In this document: in pieces, positions 1-9,230 of the stretch
Layout: every line of letters begins with the position of its first letter
Position numbering within the stretch: the first letter of the stretch is position 1
Origin: Gilliamella sp. Pas-s25
GTDB taxonomy: Bacteria; Pseudomonadota; Gammaproteobacteria; Enterobacterales; Orbaceae
DNA length: 64,000 nucleotides
NCBI RefSeq assembly: GCF_009795885.1
Contig: NZ_WTEV01000002.1
Span: 1-64,000 of the forward strand
Direction of reading: 5' to 3'
The notes under the pieces: generated by a model
Told to the model about the DNA's origin: nothing
Seen by the model: the letters and a program-made list of their open reading frames with translations, nothing else
Databases searched by the model: none
Position numbers and translations under genes: made by a program

Positions 1-94
1 ATCGAGTTATGGTTGTTTTTTGCAGAATTATTATAACTCACATCATGCCGTCTAAAAAATAATCACGAAAGATCAACACGCCCTAATAACAACA

Positions 95-300
95 AAATAT
101 TTAGCCGAATTTAAAATGAAAATAATTACTGATTATTTTAATAGTGATGCTGGGTATAGATTAACAGATTAGCATTTTCAAATACCAGTCAGTAATGTTG
201 AAAAATGGGAAAAATCACATAAAAGATAAGATATTGAAAGACTAAAACGAATACAAATCCGAAAAAACTCTCTTAGAATCAAAAATGTAAACAGACTGAT
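95..300 (+). pseudogene. Degraded IS3/IS150-type transposase OrfA remnant
   Basis: Frame 95 reads KYLAEFKMKIITDYF, then a stop, then HFQIPVSNVEKWEK, another stop, and a basic DIERLKRIQIRKNSLRIK tail. The first part resembles the helix-turn-helix region of IS3/IS150-family OrfA proteins (FKxxVVxxYL...YxLAxKFxIPxxxVxxWxK). At least two in-frame stops (near 172 and 229) and the absence of an OrfB or clear terminal repeats indicate a decayed fragment. The reading is from motif pattern only. The rest of the interval 1-398 shows no other gene. Confidence 0.35.
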
Positions 301-357
301 TTATAAATATAGTCGATTTAAATACTAGTAAAAAATGTATTGATAATATTGATTAGT

Positions 358-387
358 AACTAAAAAGGGTTATACCCCTTTTTAGTT
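358..387 (-). terminator. Rho-independent-type hairpin after the beta-barrel gene
   Basis: A perfect 12-bp inverted repeat, AACTAAAAAGGG / CCCTTTTTAGTT, with a 6-nt loop lies 11 bp beyond the stop codon of the minus-strand gene at 399-1136. The T-run is inside the 3' arm rather than after it. Confidence 0.65.
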
Positions 388-398
388 TGATGAATTGA

Positions 399-1136
399 TT
401 AGAAGCTGTAACGAACACCTGCTAATAAATCAACTGAACTTAACTTACCGCTTGCATTCGTTCGGTAGTATTCATTATGTTTTTTAATGGTTACTTTACC
501 TGCATCTACATAACGAGCAGTAAAATCAATATCCATGTTATTATTCAATTTATAAGCTACGCCAGCTGCTACATTCCATGCAAATTGAGTTTTTGTTTTC
601 GAAAATGAACGTTCATACTCTGAACCATCAACAGAAACATTATATTTTTCTTTATGGCTATTTTCCAATTTTGTGAATGCAACGCCTAATCCAGCGCCAA
701 CAAATGGAGTAACGGGCGCGTCAATATCAATATCATAATAACCATTTAACATGAGCGTGTTCATACGCGCTTTGACTTTTTGAGTTGTACGAAGACGATA
801 TTCCTCATAAGTATTGTATTTATTTTCTTTCTTTTCTGCATTACCACGTAGTGTGAAAGATAATTCCGCGCGTACAGGAACATCATAATGAGAAGAAAAG
901 TTGTAACCTAAATTTAAAGCGCCTGCTAATTTAGTTTTATGCATAGAGTCAAAGAGATTATCATCCACGACACGACCAAAATTATAATGCAAAGTGTCCT
1001 TAAGGCTGCTTACTTTTAGTATAGAAGCCCCTAATTGACCACCTAGATAAAATCCATTTGTTTCAGCATAAGCAAAACTTGAGAAACACGCAAACGTTGT
1101 TAACGCAATTAGTGTCTTTTTCATTTTCATTTTCAT
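399..1136 (-). CDS. Outer membrane beta-barrel protein (opacity/OmpA-barrel-like porin)
   Basis: A 245-residue protein with a signal peptide at about residues 1-24 (MKMKMKKTLIALTTFACFSSFAYA, basic start, hydrophobic core, AYA-E cleavage site). The mature part opens with GFYLGGQLGAS, typical of the first strand of small eight-stranded barrels. Alternating-residue strands follow, with stretches such as GALNLGYNF, PVRAELSF, PFVGAGLGVAF, FAWNVAAGVAYKLNNNMDIDFTARYVDAG and LLAGVRYSF. The protein ends in aromatic Phe, the BAM recognition signature. It fits the OMP_b-brl/opacity family. The role is unknown: such proteins act in adhesion, immune contact or envelope stability. It is transcribed alone, with a hairpin terminator at 358-387. 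The repeated MKMKMKK start leaves a choice between codons 1, 3 and 5. Confidence 0.75.
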   Translation of the reverse strand: MKMKMKKTLIALTTFACFSSFAYAETNGFYLGGQLGASILKVSSLKDTLHYNFGRVVDDNLFDSMHKTKLAGALNLGYNFSSHYDVPVRAELSFTLRGNAEKKENKYNTYEEYRLRTTQKVKARMNTLMLNGYYDIDIDAPVTPFVGAGLGVAFTKLENSHKEKYNVSVDGSEYERSFSKTKTQFAWNVAAGVAYKLNNNMDIDFTARYVDAGKVTIKKHNEYYRTNASGKLSSVDLLAGVRYSF

Positions 1137-1240
1137 TTCCTTTATTATTTCTAGTTATTAAAAGTGTGGTGATTATAAAACAGACAAATATAGAAATCCA
1201 TCTTAAATATTTTACAAAAATACCTTGCGATCAACCCAAA

Positions 1241-1279
1241 AATAAATAAAAATACACAAAATATGAATAAATATTCACT
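1241..1279 (+). promoter_or_regulatory. Tandem ARG boxes (ArgR operator) upstream of argA
   Basis: Positions 1262-1279 match the ARG box (wnTGAATwwwwATTCAnw) perfectly: TGAAT at 1264-1268 and ATTCA at 1273-1277, separated by AAAT. A weaker box, TAAAT-AAAA-ATACA at 1243-1256, has one mismatch per half-site. The two 18-bp boxes are separated by 3 bp (centres 21 bp apart), the standard spacing for the ArgR hexamer. The strong box ends 17 bp before the argA start codon. Confidence 0.85.
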
Positions 1280-1296
1280 TTAAAGGGTGATGTCAA

Positions 1297-2625
1297 ATGA
1301 AAGAGCGTACAACAGAGTTAGTTGAAGGATTGAGACATTCTGCACCTTATATTAATGCACATCATGGAAAGACCTTTGTTATTTTATTGACGGGTGCTGT
1401 ATTAAAAAGTAATCATTATTCAAATATTATCAATGATATCGGTTTACTTTATAGTCTTGGCATTAAACTTGTTATTGTTAACGGTGCGCGTAATCAAATT
1501 GATGAATCGCTTAAAAATCATAACATCCAACCTAAATATTACAAAAATACTCGAATTACCGATGCTCGCACGCTCGAGATAGTTAAACAGGTCACCGGAC
1601 TTTTACAACTTAATATCACAGCGAGTTTATCAATGAGCTTAAACAATACACCATTACAAGGCGCACATATTAGTGTTGTCAGTGGTAATTTTGTTATTGC
1701 GCAACCTTTGGGGGTAGATGATGGTGTTGATTATTGCCATACAGGCAAAATCCGTCGTATAAATAAAGAGGCCATTGAACAGCAGTTGGAGCGAGGCTCT
1801 ATTGTATTGTTGGGCCCAGTTGGTGTTTCAGTGACTGGTGAAAGTTTTAATTTAGCGTCTGAAGATGTTGCAGCAGAAGTAGCTATTCGCTTAAAAGCTG
1901 ATAAATTAATTAGTTTTTGTGCAGAGCAAGGCGTTTTAGATGAACATGGTCATGTCATTATTGATCTTTATCCTGTTGATGCAGATAATTATGTCAATCA
2001 AAAAGAACAGCAAGGCAAACATTTATCCAGTGAAGCACGCTTTTTACGCGCGGCATCAAAAGCGTGCCGTAGTGGTGTCAGGCGAAGCCATTTAGTAAGT
2101 TATTTGATTGATGGTTCGATTTTACAAGAACTATTCTCGCGTGATGGCATTGGAACACAAGTTTCAATGGAACATTCTGAACAGGTTCGTTCGGCAACGA
2201 TTAACGATATCGGTGGAATTTTAGAGCTCATTCGTCCGCTTGAAGAGCAAGGTATTTTGGTCAAACGCTCACGTGAACAATTAGAAATGGAAATTGATAA
2301 ATTTACCATTATTGAACGAGATAACATGACAATTGGTTGTGCTGCACTTTACCCTTATCCTGAAGAAAAAATGGGTGAAATGGCCTGTGTAGCTATTCAT
2401 CCGCAATATCGTAACTCATCTAGAGGAAACGTTCTTATCGAAAAGTTAACAGAGAAAGCAATCCAGTTAGGGCTTGAAAAAATATTTGTTTTAACGACAC
2501 GTAGTATTCACTGGTTTAGAGAAAAAGGCTTTAATCCAGCAGAAGTGGATGACTTGCCCATTAAAAAGAAACAACTTTATAATTATCAAAGAAATTCCAA
2601 AATTCTAATATTTAATATCTTTTAG
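1297..2625 (+). CDS. argA: N-acetylglutamate synthase (amino-acid acetyltransferase)
   Basis: A 442-residue protein, the usual length of proteobacterial ArgA (443 in E. coli). It transfers an acetyl group from acetyl-CoA to glutamate, the first step of arginine biosynthesis in the cytosol. Residues 1-285 form the amino-acid-kinase fold ([46 protein letters not shown]), which binds arginine for feedback inhibition. Residues 295-442 form the GNAT acetyltransferase domain ([54 protein letters not shown]). An AGGGTG ribosome site precedes the ATG. Two ArgR boxes just upstream imply arginine repression. It stands alone and the next gene is convergent. Confidence 0.95.
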   Translation: MKERTTELVEGLRHSAPYINAHHGKTFVILLTGAVLKSNHYSNIINDIGLLYSLGIKLVIVNGARNQIDESLKNHNIQPKYYKNTRITDARTLEIVKQVTGLLQLNITASLSMSLNNTPLQGAHISVVSGNFVIAQPLGVDDGVDYCHTGKIRRINKEAIEQQLERGSIVLLGPVGVSVTGESFNLASEDVAAEVAIRLKADKLISFCAEQGVLDEHGHVIIDLYPVDADNYVNQKEQQGKHLSSEARFLRAASKACRSGVRRSHLVSYLIDGSILQELFSRDGIGTQVSMEHSEQVRSATINDIGGILELIRPLEEQGILVKRSREQLEMEIDKFTIIERDNMTIGCAALYPYPEEKMGEMACVAIHPQYRNSSRGNVLIEKLTEKAIQLGLEKIFVLTTRSIHWFREKGFNPAEVDDLPIKKKQLYNYQRNSKILIFNIF

Positions 2626-2697
2626 TGTTTTTTGGCATTAAGTCTTATTGGCAGTATTATTGTGTAGTAACCAAGGCTAATTGTTTTAGTTGAAAAG

Positions 2698-3669
2698 TTA
2701 GTTAATTAATTGGGTAGCCATTTCATCACTAATTACTAATATATCAATGTAATTGGCATTGAGTGCCGCTTTTAGACTATTAATTTTTTCGCAATCACCA
2801 CTTGCACATATTTTTAAAGGAATTTTTTTCAGATTGTCTAATGTCACTCCGATAATTTGATTACAAAATGGTGTTGTTAATTCAGTTCCATTTTGATCGA
2901 AAAAGCGGGATAAAATATCACCTACAATGTCCTTATTGGCTATCGTTTGGAACAACTCTCCATAAAATCCATACCAAATAGAGCTTTTTGAAATAGCAGG
3001 ACAACCAATACTAAATAGAGCAACGGTTATCTTGCTCCACCAATCTTTCAACTCTTTCATATGTTGAGTTTTTTCAATTTCTATTTTTAATAGTTCGGTA
3101 TCAACAATGGCTGGGTAATCAATCAGGATGGCTTGACTATTTAATTTATTCGAAAGTTTATAAGCAATATTATTGACGTGATATTTTGTTTCAATTTTTC
3201 CTGATGGTCCTCCAATCATTGGTACAATGGTCGTATTATTGAATTGAGTGTTATCATTTTTTAAACTGCTAACAATATAATTAATTGTGCGTCCCCATGA
3301 AATGCCAATGACATCATTATCATGGATATTTTTGACTAATACATTTGCAGCAACATTACAAACAATTTGATTTTTGCTGTCATTATCAACATGTTGATTG
3401 ACAGGTACAATAATAACTTGTTTCAAATTATAGTGATTAAGAATTTTTTCTTCTAATGCAATATTGGGCAATAGATCGTAATTTATTGAAATAGAAACAA
3501 TACCTAATTCTCGTATTACTTTTAGCATTCGACTAATACTTGATCTGTGTATATTAACGATTTTGGCTATTTCGGATTGAGTTTTATTTTCTTCATAATA
3601 GAGTTGAGCTATTTTTATTAATAATTTGTGTTGCTCAAAATCGTAGTTACCAAAGTTATTATTGATCAT
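2698..3669 (-). CDS. sorC: SorC-family sugar-responsive transcriptional regulator
   Basis: A 323-residue protein with an N-terminal helix-turn-helix at about residues 14-55 (LLIKIAQLYYEENKTQSEIA, then VNIHRSSISRMLKVI). A SorC-type sugar-phosphate-binding domain with a NagB-like fold follows: NVAANVLVKNI, GISWGRTINYIVSSL and TIVPMIGGPSG, then GVTLDNLKKIP and LKAALNANYIDILVISDEMA near the end. It lies 120 bp downstream of sorE, in the same direction and after the structural genes. In Klebsiella sorC is instead the first gene. By family knowledge it would act as activator and repressor of the sorbose operon, binding sorbose-1-phosphate. The specificity is inferred from the neighbours only. Confidence 0.75.
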   Translation of the reverse strand: MINNNFGNYDFEQHKLLIKIAQLYYEENKTQSEIAKIVNIHRSSISRMLKVIRELGIVSISINYDLLPNIALEEKILNHYNLKQVIIVPVNQHVDNDSKNQIVCNVAANVLVKNIHDNDVIGISWGRTINYIVSSLKNDNTQFNNTTIVPMIGGPSGKIETKYHVNNIAYKLSNKLNSQAILIDYPAIVDTELLKIEIEKTQHMKELKDWWSKITVALFSIGCPAISKSSIWYGFYGELFQTIANKDIVGDILSRFFDQNGTELTTPFCNQIIGVTLDNLKKIPLKICASGDCEKINSLKAALNANYIDILVISDEMATQLIN

Positions 3670-3789
3670 GTTCGTATTATCTTATTAGTCATGTTTTTTT
3701 AAATCACTATTTATTAAAAAAATATCAAGATGTCATGTATGATAATTCATATTATGGCATCTTGATGCTATTAAAGTATATCAAAAAAA

Positions 3790-5034
3790 TTAAGACTCAA
3801 TATCAGGAAAATTGTTTAATACAAAATCTTCGGCTTCTTTTGACCAAATATTATGGTTTTTATTTAATATTTTCTTTAATGCTACATCATCACTACTATC
3901 TGTTAACGATTCTAAACTTTTAAGCGCAAACTGCTTATGAGTGTAGACTAATTTTTTTCCACCTCTAATTTTATCTTGTTGTTGAGTTATTTCACTGGCT
4001 TGATCGATTCCCATTATATGCGAAACAATTTTAGCAACTTCAACCTTGCCTGATTCAATTAACTTAACAGCTAAGCGCATATCATCAGTATTTCCTCCTG
4101 ATGTTCCAACAATATGAGTAAAATTATAATGTACATCATAAAAATTAATTTCTGCTTCGAAATTTTTATCTTGAGGGCCAGCAAAAAAATTCAGACAACC
4201 GTCAAATGCTAATAATTGCGATGCTAAATGAATTAACTCTTTTGATGGTAAAAAGATAAAGATATCATCAAAACAATTTTTGGAAGATTTACTTTTCAAT
4301 AGCGACAATTGATCTTCGCTCTCAGATATATCGACAAATTCAAGTTCGACCCCATTGTGTGATTGATATAGTGTTTTCAGATGCGCTATTTTTTCTTGGT
4401 TTCGCCCAGTGACAACCACTTTTTTTGGTTTTATCCCCGCCCCCAAAGCATAGTCTATGGCAAGCATCCCCATAGGGCCAGTTCCCCCTAATATAAGCAA
4501 TTCACCATTAGGCTTTATTCCCATAATATGATCGTAACTATTTGGTTTCAAATGATAGCTAGCATTAAAAGCACCAATAACACAGGATAAGGGTTCAATT
4601 AATGCACCTTCAAAATAAGTTTTTCCATCATAAGGAATCAAACAATCTTGTTGTAATACGTCGTGATTAACTATCATATAGGTTGCACATCCTCCCGTAT
4701 TAGGATAAGAGTAACCAACACAATAAGGGCTATTAGTGAGCTGTAAGTTGGCTTGTATGACATATTTTTGCCCTTTTTTAAATTTATGTTGCCAATTTTT
4801 ACCTACTTGCAAAATATCACCGCAGCATTCATGTCCAATAATAATTGGATTATTTTTTAGGTCGGATGGCGTTTTTTTATGGTTTTCACCTTGATTTACT
4901 AGCTTTAATGAAGACATGCACATACTGTCAACAATGACAGATACTAACACTTCATCATCTGTAATAGGTGGAAGTTCAAAAGATTCTAATCGAAGATCAT
5001 TTTTCCCATATAATCTAACAGCTTGAGTTTTCAT
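3790..5034 (-). CDS. sorE: L-sorbose-1-phosphate reductase
   Basis: A 414-residue zinc-containing alcohol-dehydrogenase-family protein. The N-terminus (MKTQAVRLYGKNDLRLE, IIIGHECCGDILQVG) closely resembles Klebsiella SorE, which reduces L-sorbose-1-phosphate to D-glucitol-6-phosphate with a nicotinamide cofactor. Visible parts are the GroES-like domain with GHE and Cys38 in DSMCMSS, and the Rossmann fold LLILGGTGPMGMLAIDYALG (about residues 177-196). It follows the four mannose-class PTS genes with a 171-bp gap, which suggests a shared transcript. The next enzyme, SorD (glucitol-6-phosphate dehydrogenase), is missing from this cluster. Confidence 0.85.
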   Translation of the reverse strand: MKTQAVRLYGKNDLRLESFELPPITDDEVLVSVIVDSMCMSSLKLVNQGENHKKTPSDLKNNPIIIGHECCGDILQVGKNWQHKFKKGQKYVIQANLQLTNSPYCVGYSYPNTGGCATYMIVNHDVLQQDCLIPYDGKTYFEGALIEPLSCVIGAFNASYHLKPNSYDHIMGIKPNGELLILGGTGPMGMLAIDYALGAGIKPKKVVVTGRNQEKIAHLKTLYQSHNGVELEFVDISESEDQLSLLKSKSSKNCFDDIFIFLPSKELIHLASQLLAFDGCLNFFAGPQDKNFEAEINFYDVHYNFTHIVGTSGGNTDDMRLAVKLIESGKVEVAKIVSHIMGIDQASEITQQQDKIRGGKKLVYTHKQFALKSLESLTDSSDDVALKKILNKNHNIWSKEAEDFVLNNFPDIES

Positions 5035-5205
5035 ATATTCCTCTTTAAGAAATTAAATTTGATACCTATTTATACTCAATAATGCATAAACACCTTGTTG
5101 TACTGAAGTTGTGAAGTAGTAAGGAAAAATGTATTTATAACCATTTGCTTTATTTCCTTAGGTTCAAAAATGTTACTTATATTTTTAAGACAGTTTATTT
5201 GTATT

Positions 5206-6036
5206 TTAAGCTAGAATACCTAATCCATAACCAATAATACCCACGGCAAATAATGCAAAAATTAAGATAATTGGGCTGACCTTTTTTCGGAGCAATTTCA
5301 TCATTAAGAGTGTTAGACACAACGGCAGTAAACCTGGTACAAGATCATCGAGTATACCTTGTACTGTCATAACGATTTCATTACCATTTGTATCAGCAGT
5401 TTTAGATACCACTAAAGGGACATTTATTGAGGTCCATTTGGTCACCAATACACCCATAATAAATAAACCAAGAATAGAAGCGCCTTCTGTCAGTTTAGGC
5501 AAGATATTACCCGAAAGATCTTTAACAATACCGATTCCTTTCGATAATCCATAAGTTAAACCATACCATTTCATGGCAAGTCTGACGAAATTAAACAAAA
5601 TAAAAAATAATAATGGACCTGCAATATTCCCATTGAGTGCTAAAGATGCGCCAAGTGCTGCTGTAATAGGTCGCAATGTACCCCATACAAGGGGATCACC
5701 GACGCCTGCTAAAGGTCCCATTAATCCAATTTTGAGGCTATTGATTGTTCCATCATTAATTGGTGCGCCATTTGCTTTTGCTTCTTCCATCGCTATAGTA
5801 ACACCAAGCACGGGGCCACACATTGCGGGAGTCGTATTGAAAAAGGCTAAATGCCTTTTTAACGCTTGACGTTGTTCCTCTGGGGTTTGATAAACTCGTT
5901 TGATTGTTGGAATCATATCTACACAAAAAGCAAGCGCATGAATACGTTCATAATTAAAAGAAGCTTGTTGGAAATTAGAACGAATAAAAGTACTAATCAC
6001 ATCTTTTTTTTGAATGGTTTTTAACATTTCTTTCAT
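5206..6036 (-). CDS. sorM: PTS mannose/sorbose-family IID component
   Basis: A 276-residue member of the IID (PTSIID-Man) family. Together with IIC it forms the membrane channel that takes up sugar during phosphorylation. The N-terminal cytoplasmic part carries SFNYERIHALAFCVDMIPTI and HLAFFNTTPAMCGPVLGVTI; the typical glycine-rich segment GLMGPLAGVGDPLVWGTLRP is at about residues 107-126. Membrane helices lie near LLFFILFNFVRLAM, ILGLFIMGVLV and LLPLCLTLLMMKLL, and the C-terminus is IILIFALFAVGIIGYGLGIL. It starts 17 bp after the IIC gene ends and belongs to the IIA-IIB-IIC-IID operon. Assignment to sorbose rests on adjacency to sorE. Confidence 0.85.
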   Translation of the reverse strand: MKEMLKTIQKKDVISTFIRSNFQQASFNYERIHALAFCVDMIPTIKRVYQTPEEQRQALKRHLAFFNTTPAMCGPVLGVTIAMEEAKANGAPINDGTINSLKIGLMGPLAGVGDPLVWGTLRPITAALGASLALNGNIAGPLLFFILFNFVRLAMKWYGLTYGLSKGIGIVKDLSGNILPKLTEGASILGLFIMGVLVTKWTSINVPLVVSKTADTNGNEIVMTVQGILDDLVPGLLPLCLTLLMMKLLRKKVSPIILIFALFAVGIIGYGLGILA

Positions 6037-6053
6037 AATAAAATTCCTATAAA

Positions 6054-6872
6054 TTATTCTTCTAATTCATCATCAGTGATTCTTTGGTTGGTATTTGTCA
6101 TGGGATTTGCAATTGCGTTATTTGTTTTTATTACATTGAACTTTGGATTTAATTGAACATAAATTATGGCAAAAATAACCCCCAAAATACCAAATGAAAG
6201 TAAACTAAAATTTAGATATCCACCTAAAACAAAACCTAAATAGAAAAAAGGGGCTAAATATTTAACAATCATCATGTTTAACACCATTGCGTAACCAACA
6301 ACAACGATAAATCCTCCAGCAACAGCAAGCCCACCAGTTACAATATCAGGTAACATGTTCAATAGGGATTGCACGGTATTTGCATCAACATAAATGGCAA
6401 CGAGCGTGGCAGGGATAGAAACCCTTAATGCTTGTACAAAAAGGGCACTAAAATGGAGTAATTCAATCTTTCGGAATTGAACTTTTTCTGCCGCTTTATC
6501 GGCTTCATGTTGAAAAATTACCGTGATAGTTCTTGCAAAAACAGTTAATATTTGCCCTGCCGCGGCAACAGGAAGAGCGATGGCTATTCCTGTTTGAATA
6601 TCTTGCTGTCCTATAACAACCAAGATTGTTGATATCACACTTGCCAGTGCAGAATCGGGAGATTGTGCAGCTCCAATATTCATCCACCCCAATGCGATTA
6701 GCTCAAGCGTACCACCTAAAATGATACCTGTTTTTATATCACCTAATATTAGGCCAATTACGGTACATGCAATCAATGGACGATGTGTTTGAAACTCATC
6801 AAGTACACTTCCCATTCCTGCGATACACGAGAAAATAAATATGAACATGATTTGCAGTACTGAAATGTCCAT
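6054..6872 (-). CDS. sorA: PTS mannose/sorbose-family IIC component
   Basis: A 272-residue polytopic membrane protein of the EII-Sor/IIC family. The start MDISVLQIMFIFIFSCIAGMG is followed by HRPLIACTVIGLILGDIKTG, GGTLELIALGWMNIGAAQSPD and ASVISTILVVIGQQDIQTGI, which are hallmarks of the mannose-class IIC translocator. It forms the sugar channel with IID. It sits between IIB (46-bp gap) and IID (17-bp gap) in one operon. The charged C-terminal tail (ITDDELEE) is cytoplasmic by family knowledge. Confidence 0.85.
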   Translation of the reverse strand: MDISVLQIMFIFIFSCIAGMGSVLDEFQTHRPLIACTVIGLILGDIKTGIILGGTLELIALGWMNIGAAQSPDSALASVISTILVVIGQQDIQTGIAIALPVAAAGQILTVFARTITVIFQHEADKAAEKVQFRKIELLHFSALFVQALRVSIPATLVAIYVDANTVQSLLNMLPDIVTGGLAVAGGFIVVVGYAMVLNMMIVKYLAPFFYLGFVLGGYLNFSLLSFGILGVIFAIIYVQLNPKFNVIKTNNAIANPMTNTNQRITDDELEE

Positions 6873-6918
6873 GTTTCCCTCCTACTATTTATTATGTTAG
6901 TTAATTCGAATAACCTTG

Positions 6919-7392
6919 TTAAAGAAGTTTAATAAAATCAACATTTGGATCGGTAATAACGACTTTTAAACATAGATTGATACCCATTTCATGCATTTTT
7001 TTGAATGCAGATATGTCATTTTCGTCAACAGAAACTGCTTTGGTAATTTGTTTTTTTCCCTCTTTAAACGACATTCCGCCAATATTAACCTCTTTAATAG
7101 CAACGCCTGCATTGACTAATCGCAAGACATCGGTTGGATTGGTGAAAAGATAAAAAACAGTATCATGTTCATATTTAGGATTTTTATAGACCGCAGCAGC
7201 TTTATCAATACTAACCACAGACACTTTAATTCCAGGGGGAGCAGCCTGTTTAACTAGTGCGGAACGAATTTGATCATTAGCAACCTCATCACTTACTATG
7301 ATAATCCTTTCTGCTTTGGCTTCTTTTGTCCAAACGGTGGTAACTTGACCATGAATTAATCGGTCATCAATACGAACTAAATTTATGATCAT
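6919..7392 (-). CDS. sorB: PTS mannose/sorbose-family IIB component
   Basis: A 157-residue protein of the PTSIIB_sorb family. The N-terminal motif VRIDDRLIHGQVTTVW places the phosphoryl-accepting histidine at His14, where mannose-class IIB proteins carry it (in most other PTS classes the residue is a cysteine). The rest (IIIVSDEVANDQIRSALVKQ, PPGIKVSVVSIDKAA, VNIGGMSFKEGKKQITKAVS) follows the family closely. It accepts phosphate from IIA and passes it to the sugar entering through IIC/IID. The start codon immediately follows the IIA stop codon, so translation is probably coupled. Confidence 0.88.
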   Translation of the reverse strand: MIINLVRIDDRLIHGQVTTVWTKEAKAERIIIVSDEVANDQIRSALVKQAAPPGIKVSVVSIDKAAAVYKNPKYEHDTVFYLFTNPTDVLRLVNAGVAIKEVNIGGMSFKEGKKQITKAVSVDENDISAFKKMHEMGINLCLKVVITDPNVDFIKLL

Positions 7393-7812
7393 TTATAACT
7401 CCTCATCTATAGATGTATTTTTAGATAGTGACTTGAAAGATTTAATAAAATCTAATTTAACTTCGTCGAGTTGTTCATAGACGTTTTCAATATTAATTAA
7501 AGACAAATCAAGATTTAATAACTCTAAGCAAAGGGGCAGAGATAAACCGCTAATTACTTCGATATTACCTAACTGCATGGCTAGAATAGAGGCTGCGTTA
7601 TAAGGACTACCAGAAAATATATCAGTGATAATGATGAACTGTTTGGATTTTGATTGGCTAATAATTTTTAGATATTTATCTTTTAAGTTATCAATGCTAT
7701 CCCCTGGTTCAAAAGTGATCGCATATAAATGAGAGTATTGCCCTGCAATCATCTCAACACTATTTTTCATTTCATAGGCAATTTTTCCGTGTCCAGCCAA
7801 AATAATATTCAT
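7393..7812 (-). CDS. sorF: PTS mannose/sorbose-family IIA component
   Basis: A 139-residue cytoplasmic IIA-Man domain protein. The start MNIILAGHGKIAYEMKNSVE carries the active-site histidine at His8 (GHG), phosphorylated by HPr. The segments FIIITDIFSGSPYNAASILA and NIEVISGLSLPLCLELL are the conserved core. It is the first gene of the minus-strand operon IIA-IIB-IIC-IID-sorE-regulator, so the operon promoter should lie in 7813-8000. Here IIA and IIB are separate genes, as in the Klebsiella sor operon, not fused as in ManX. Confidence 0.86.
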   Translation of the reverse strand: MNIILAGHGKIAYEMKNSVEMIAGQYSHLYAITFEPGDSIDNLKDKYLKIISQSKSKQFIIITDIFSGSPYNAASILAMQLGNIEVISGLSLPLCLELLNLDLSLINIENVYEQLDEVKLDFIKSFKSLSKNTSIDEEL

Positions 7813-8284
7813 TTAGCACCTCTCACAAATTCTCTATTTAAATCACAAATGTTAAAGCAACTTTATATTCACATTTTCTCAAAGTAAATCACCAATGTGA
7901 AAAAGTGTGATGTAGATTGGATTTTTTGTAAAATGAACAAAGACAGTTTTTTATTTTTTTATCAGGGAACATGATGAGAGAAATATCGCATTATTGACTG
8001 TAACTTGAAAAATCACTGAAAAAATGCGAGTAATTCCTACACCCTTAGCGATTTATTAATAACTACAATACCGTTAAACCGCATGATTCGATTTTAGGTA
8101 AAAGATCTTATGAATTTTTAGTGGATTATTTCATGATGGTGTATAAACAATCAGTCGTATTCTTACAATAAACTAAGCACGGCAAATAGAATACGATTAG
8201 GCATTTCACAAGTATTGATAAAAAGTATAATATATAGCACTATTTAAATCATCGAAATATCAATTTAACTATAAAGATAACATC
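7813..8284. promoter_or_regulatory. Divergent promoter region between sorF and glyQ, with a candidate operator
   Basis: A 472-bp gene-free gap that must hold the sor operon promoter (minus strand) and the glyQ promoter (plus strand). An inverted repeat TTCACATT (7868-7875) / AATGTGAA (7894-7901) lies 56-89 bp upstream of sorF and is a candidate SorC or CRP-related operator. TTTGTGA also occurs twice on the minus strand closer to the gene. On the glyQ side a TATAAT-like hexamer is at 8226-8231. No good CRP palindrome (TGTGA-N6-TCACA) was found here. Nothing coding is visible in 7980-8200. Confidence 0.4.
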
Positions 8285-9217
8285 ATGCAAAAGTTTAATG
8301 TCAAAACCTTTCAGGGGTTAATACTTACGTTACAAGATTACTGGGCTAATCAAGGTTGTACCGTGATTCAGCCTTTAGATATGGAAGTTGGTGCGGGGAC
8401 TTCTCACCCTATGACCTGTTTGCGCGCACTAGGTCCAGAACCGATTAATGCCGCTTATGTTCAACCATCGCGACGCCCAACCGATGGTCGCTATGGCGAA
8501 AACCCAAATAGATTACAACACTATTACCAATTTCAAGTTATCTTAAAACCTTCTCCTGATAATATTCAAGAGCTTTATTTAGGTTCGTTAAAACAGTTAG
8601 GGCTCGATCCAACAGTCAATGATATTCGTTTTGTTGAAGACAATTGGGAAAACCCAACCCTTGGTGCATGGGGGCTTGGTTGGGAAGTTTGGTTAAATGG
8701 TATGGAAGTAACCCAGTTTACTTACTTTCAACAAGTTGGTGGACTTGAATGTAAACCTGTTACCGGTGAAATCACTTATGGTCTTGAACGCTTAGCGATG
8801 TATATTCAAGGAGTTGATAGCGTTTATGATTTAGTTTGGAGCGATGGTGCATTTGGTAAAACCACTTATGGCGATGTATTCCACCAAAACGAAGTTGAGC
8901 AATCCACTTATAATTTTGAATATGCGAATATTGAATTTTTATTTTACTGTTTTGAACAACACGAAAAAGAAGCAAAATTTTTGCTTGAGTTAGAAAAACC
9001 ACTTCCACTACCAGCTTATGAGCGTATTTTAAAAGCCGCCCACTGTTTTAATTTACTTGATGCACGTAAAGCGATTTCAGTGACTGAGCGACAACGTTAT
9101 ATTTTACGCATCAGAACATTAACCAAAATGGTGGCGGAAGCCTATTACGCATCACGTGAAGCACTTGGATTTCCTATGTGCCAAAATTCACAGTCTAACG
9201 AAAGTGCATCAAAGTAG
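8285..9217 (+). CDS. glyQ: Glycine--tRNA ligase alpha subunit
   Basis: A 310-residue class II aminoacyl-tRNA synthetase subunit of the bacterial alpha2beta2 type. It carries the catalytic core: [90 protein letters not shown] and [15 protein letters not shown]. It charges tRNA-Gly with GlyS in the cytosol. The glyS gene begins 14 bp downstream, so the two form an operon. The C-terminus after ALGFPMCQ is short and serine-rich, as is common. Confidence 0.97.
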   Translation: MQKFNVKTFQGLILTLQDYWANQGCTVIQPLDMEVGAGTSHPMTCLRALGPEPINAAYVQPSRRPTDGRYGENPNRLQHYYQFQVILKPSPDNIQELYLGSLKQLGLDPTVNDIRFVEDNWENPTLGAWGLGWEVWLNGMEVTQFTYFQQVGGLECKPVTGEITYGLERLAMYIQGVDSVYDLVWSDGAFGKTTYGDVFHQNEVEQSTYNFEYANIEFLFYCFEQHEKEAKFLLELEKPLPLPAYERILKAAHCFNLLDARKAISVTERQRYILRIRTLTKMVAEAYYASREALGFPMCQNSQSNESASK

Positions 9218-9230
9218 GAATTAAAAGATT

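Noticed and set aside
7813-8284. A CRP site upstream of the sorbose operon
   Set aside because: Several TGTGA-like half sites occur, but none has a TCACA partner at 6-bp spacing.
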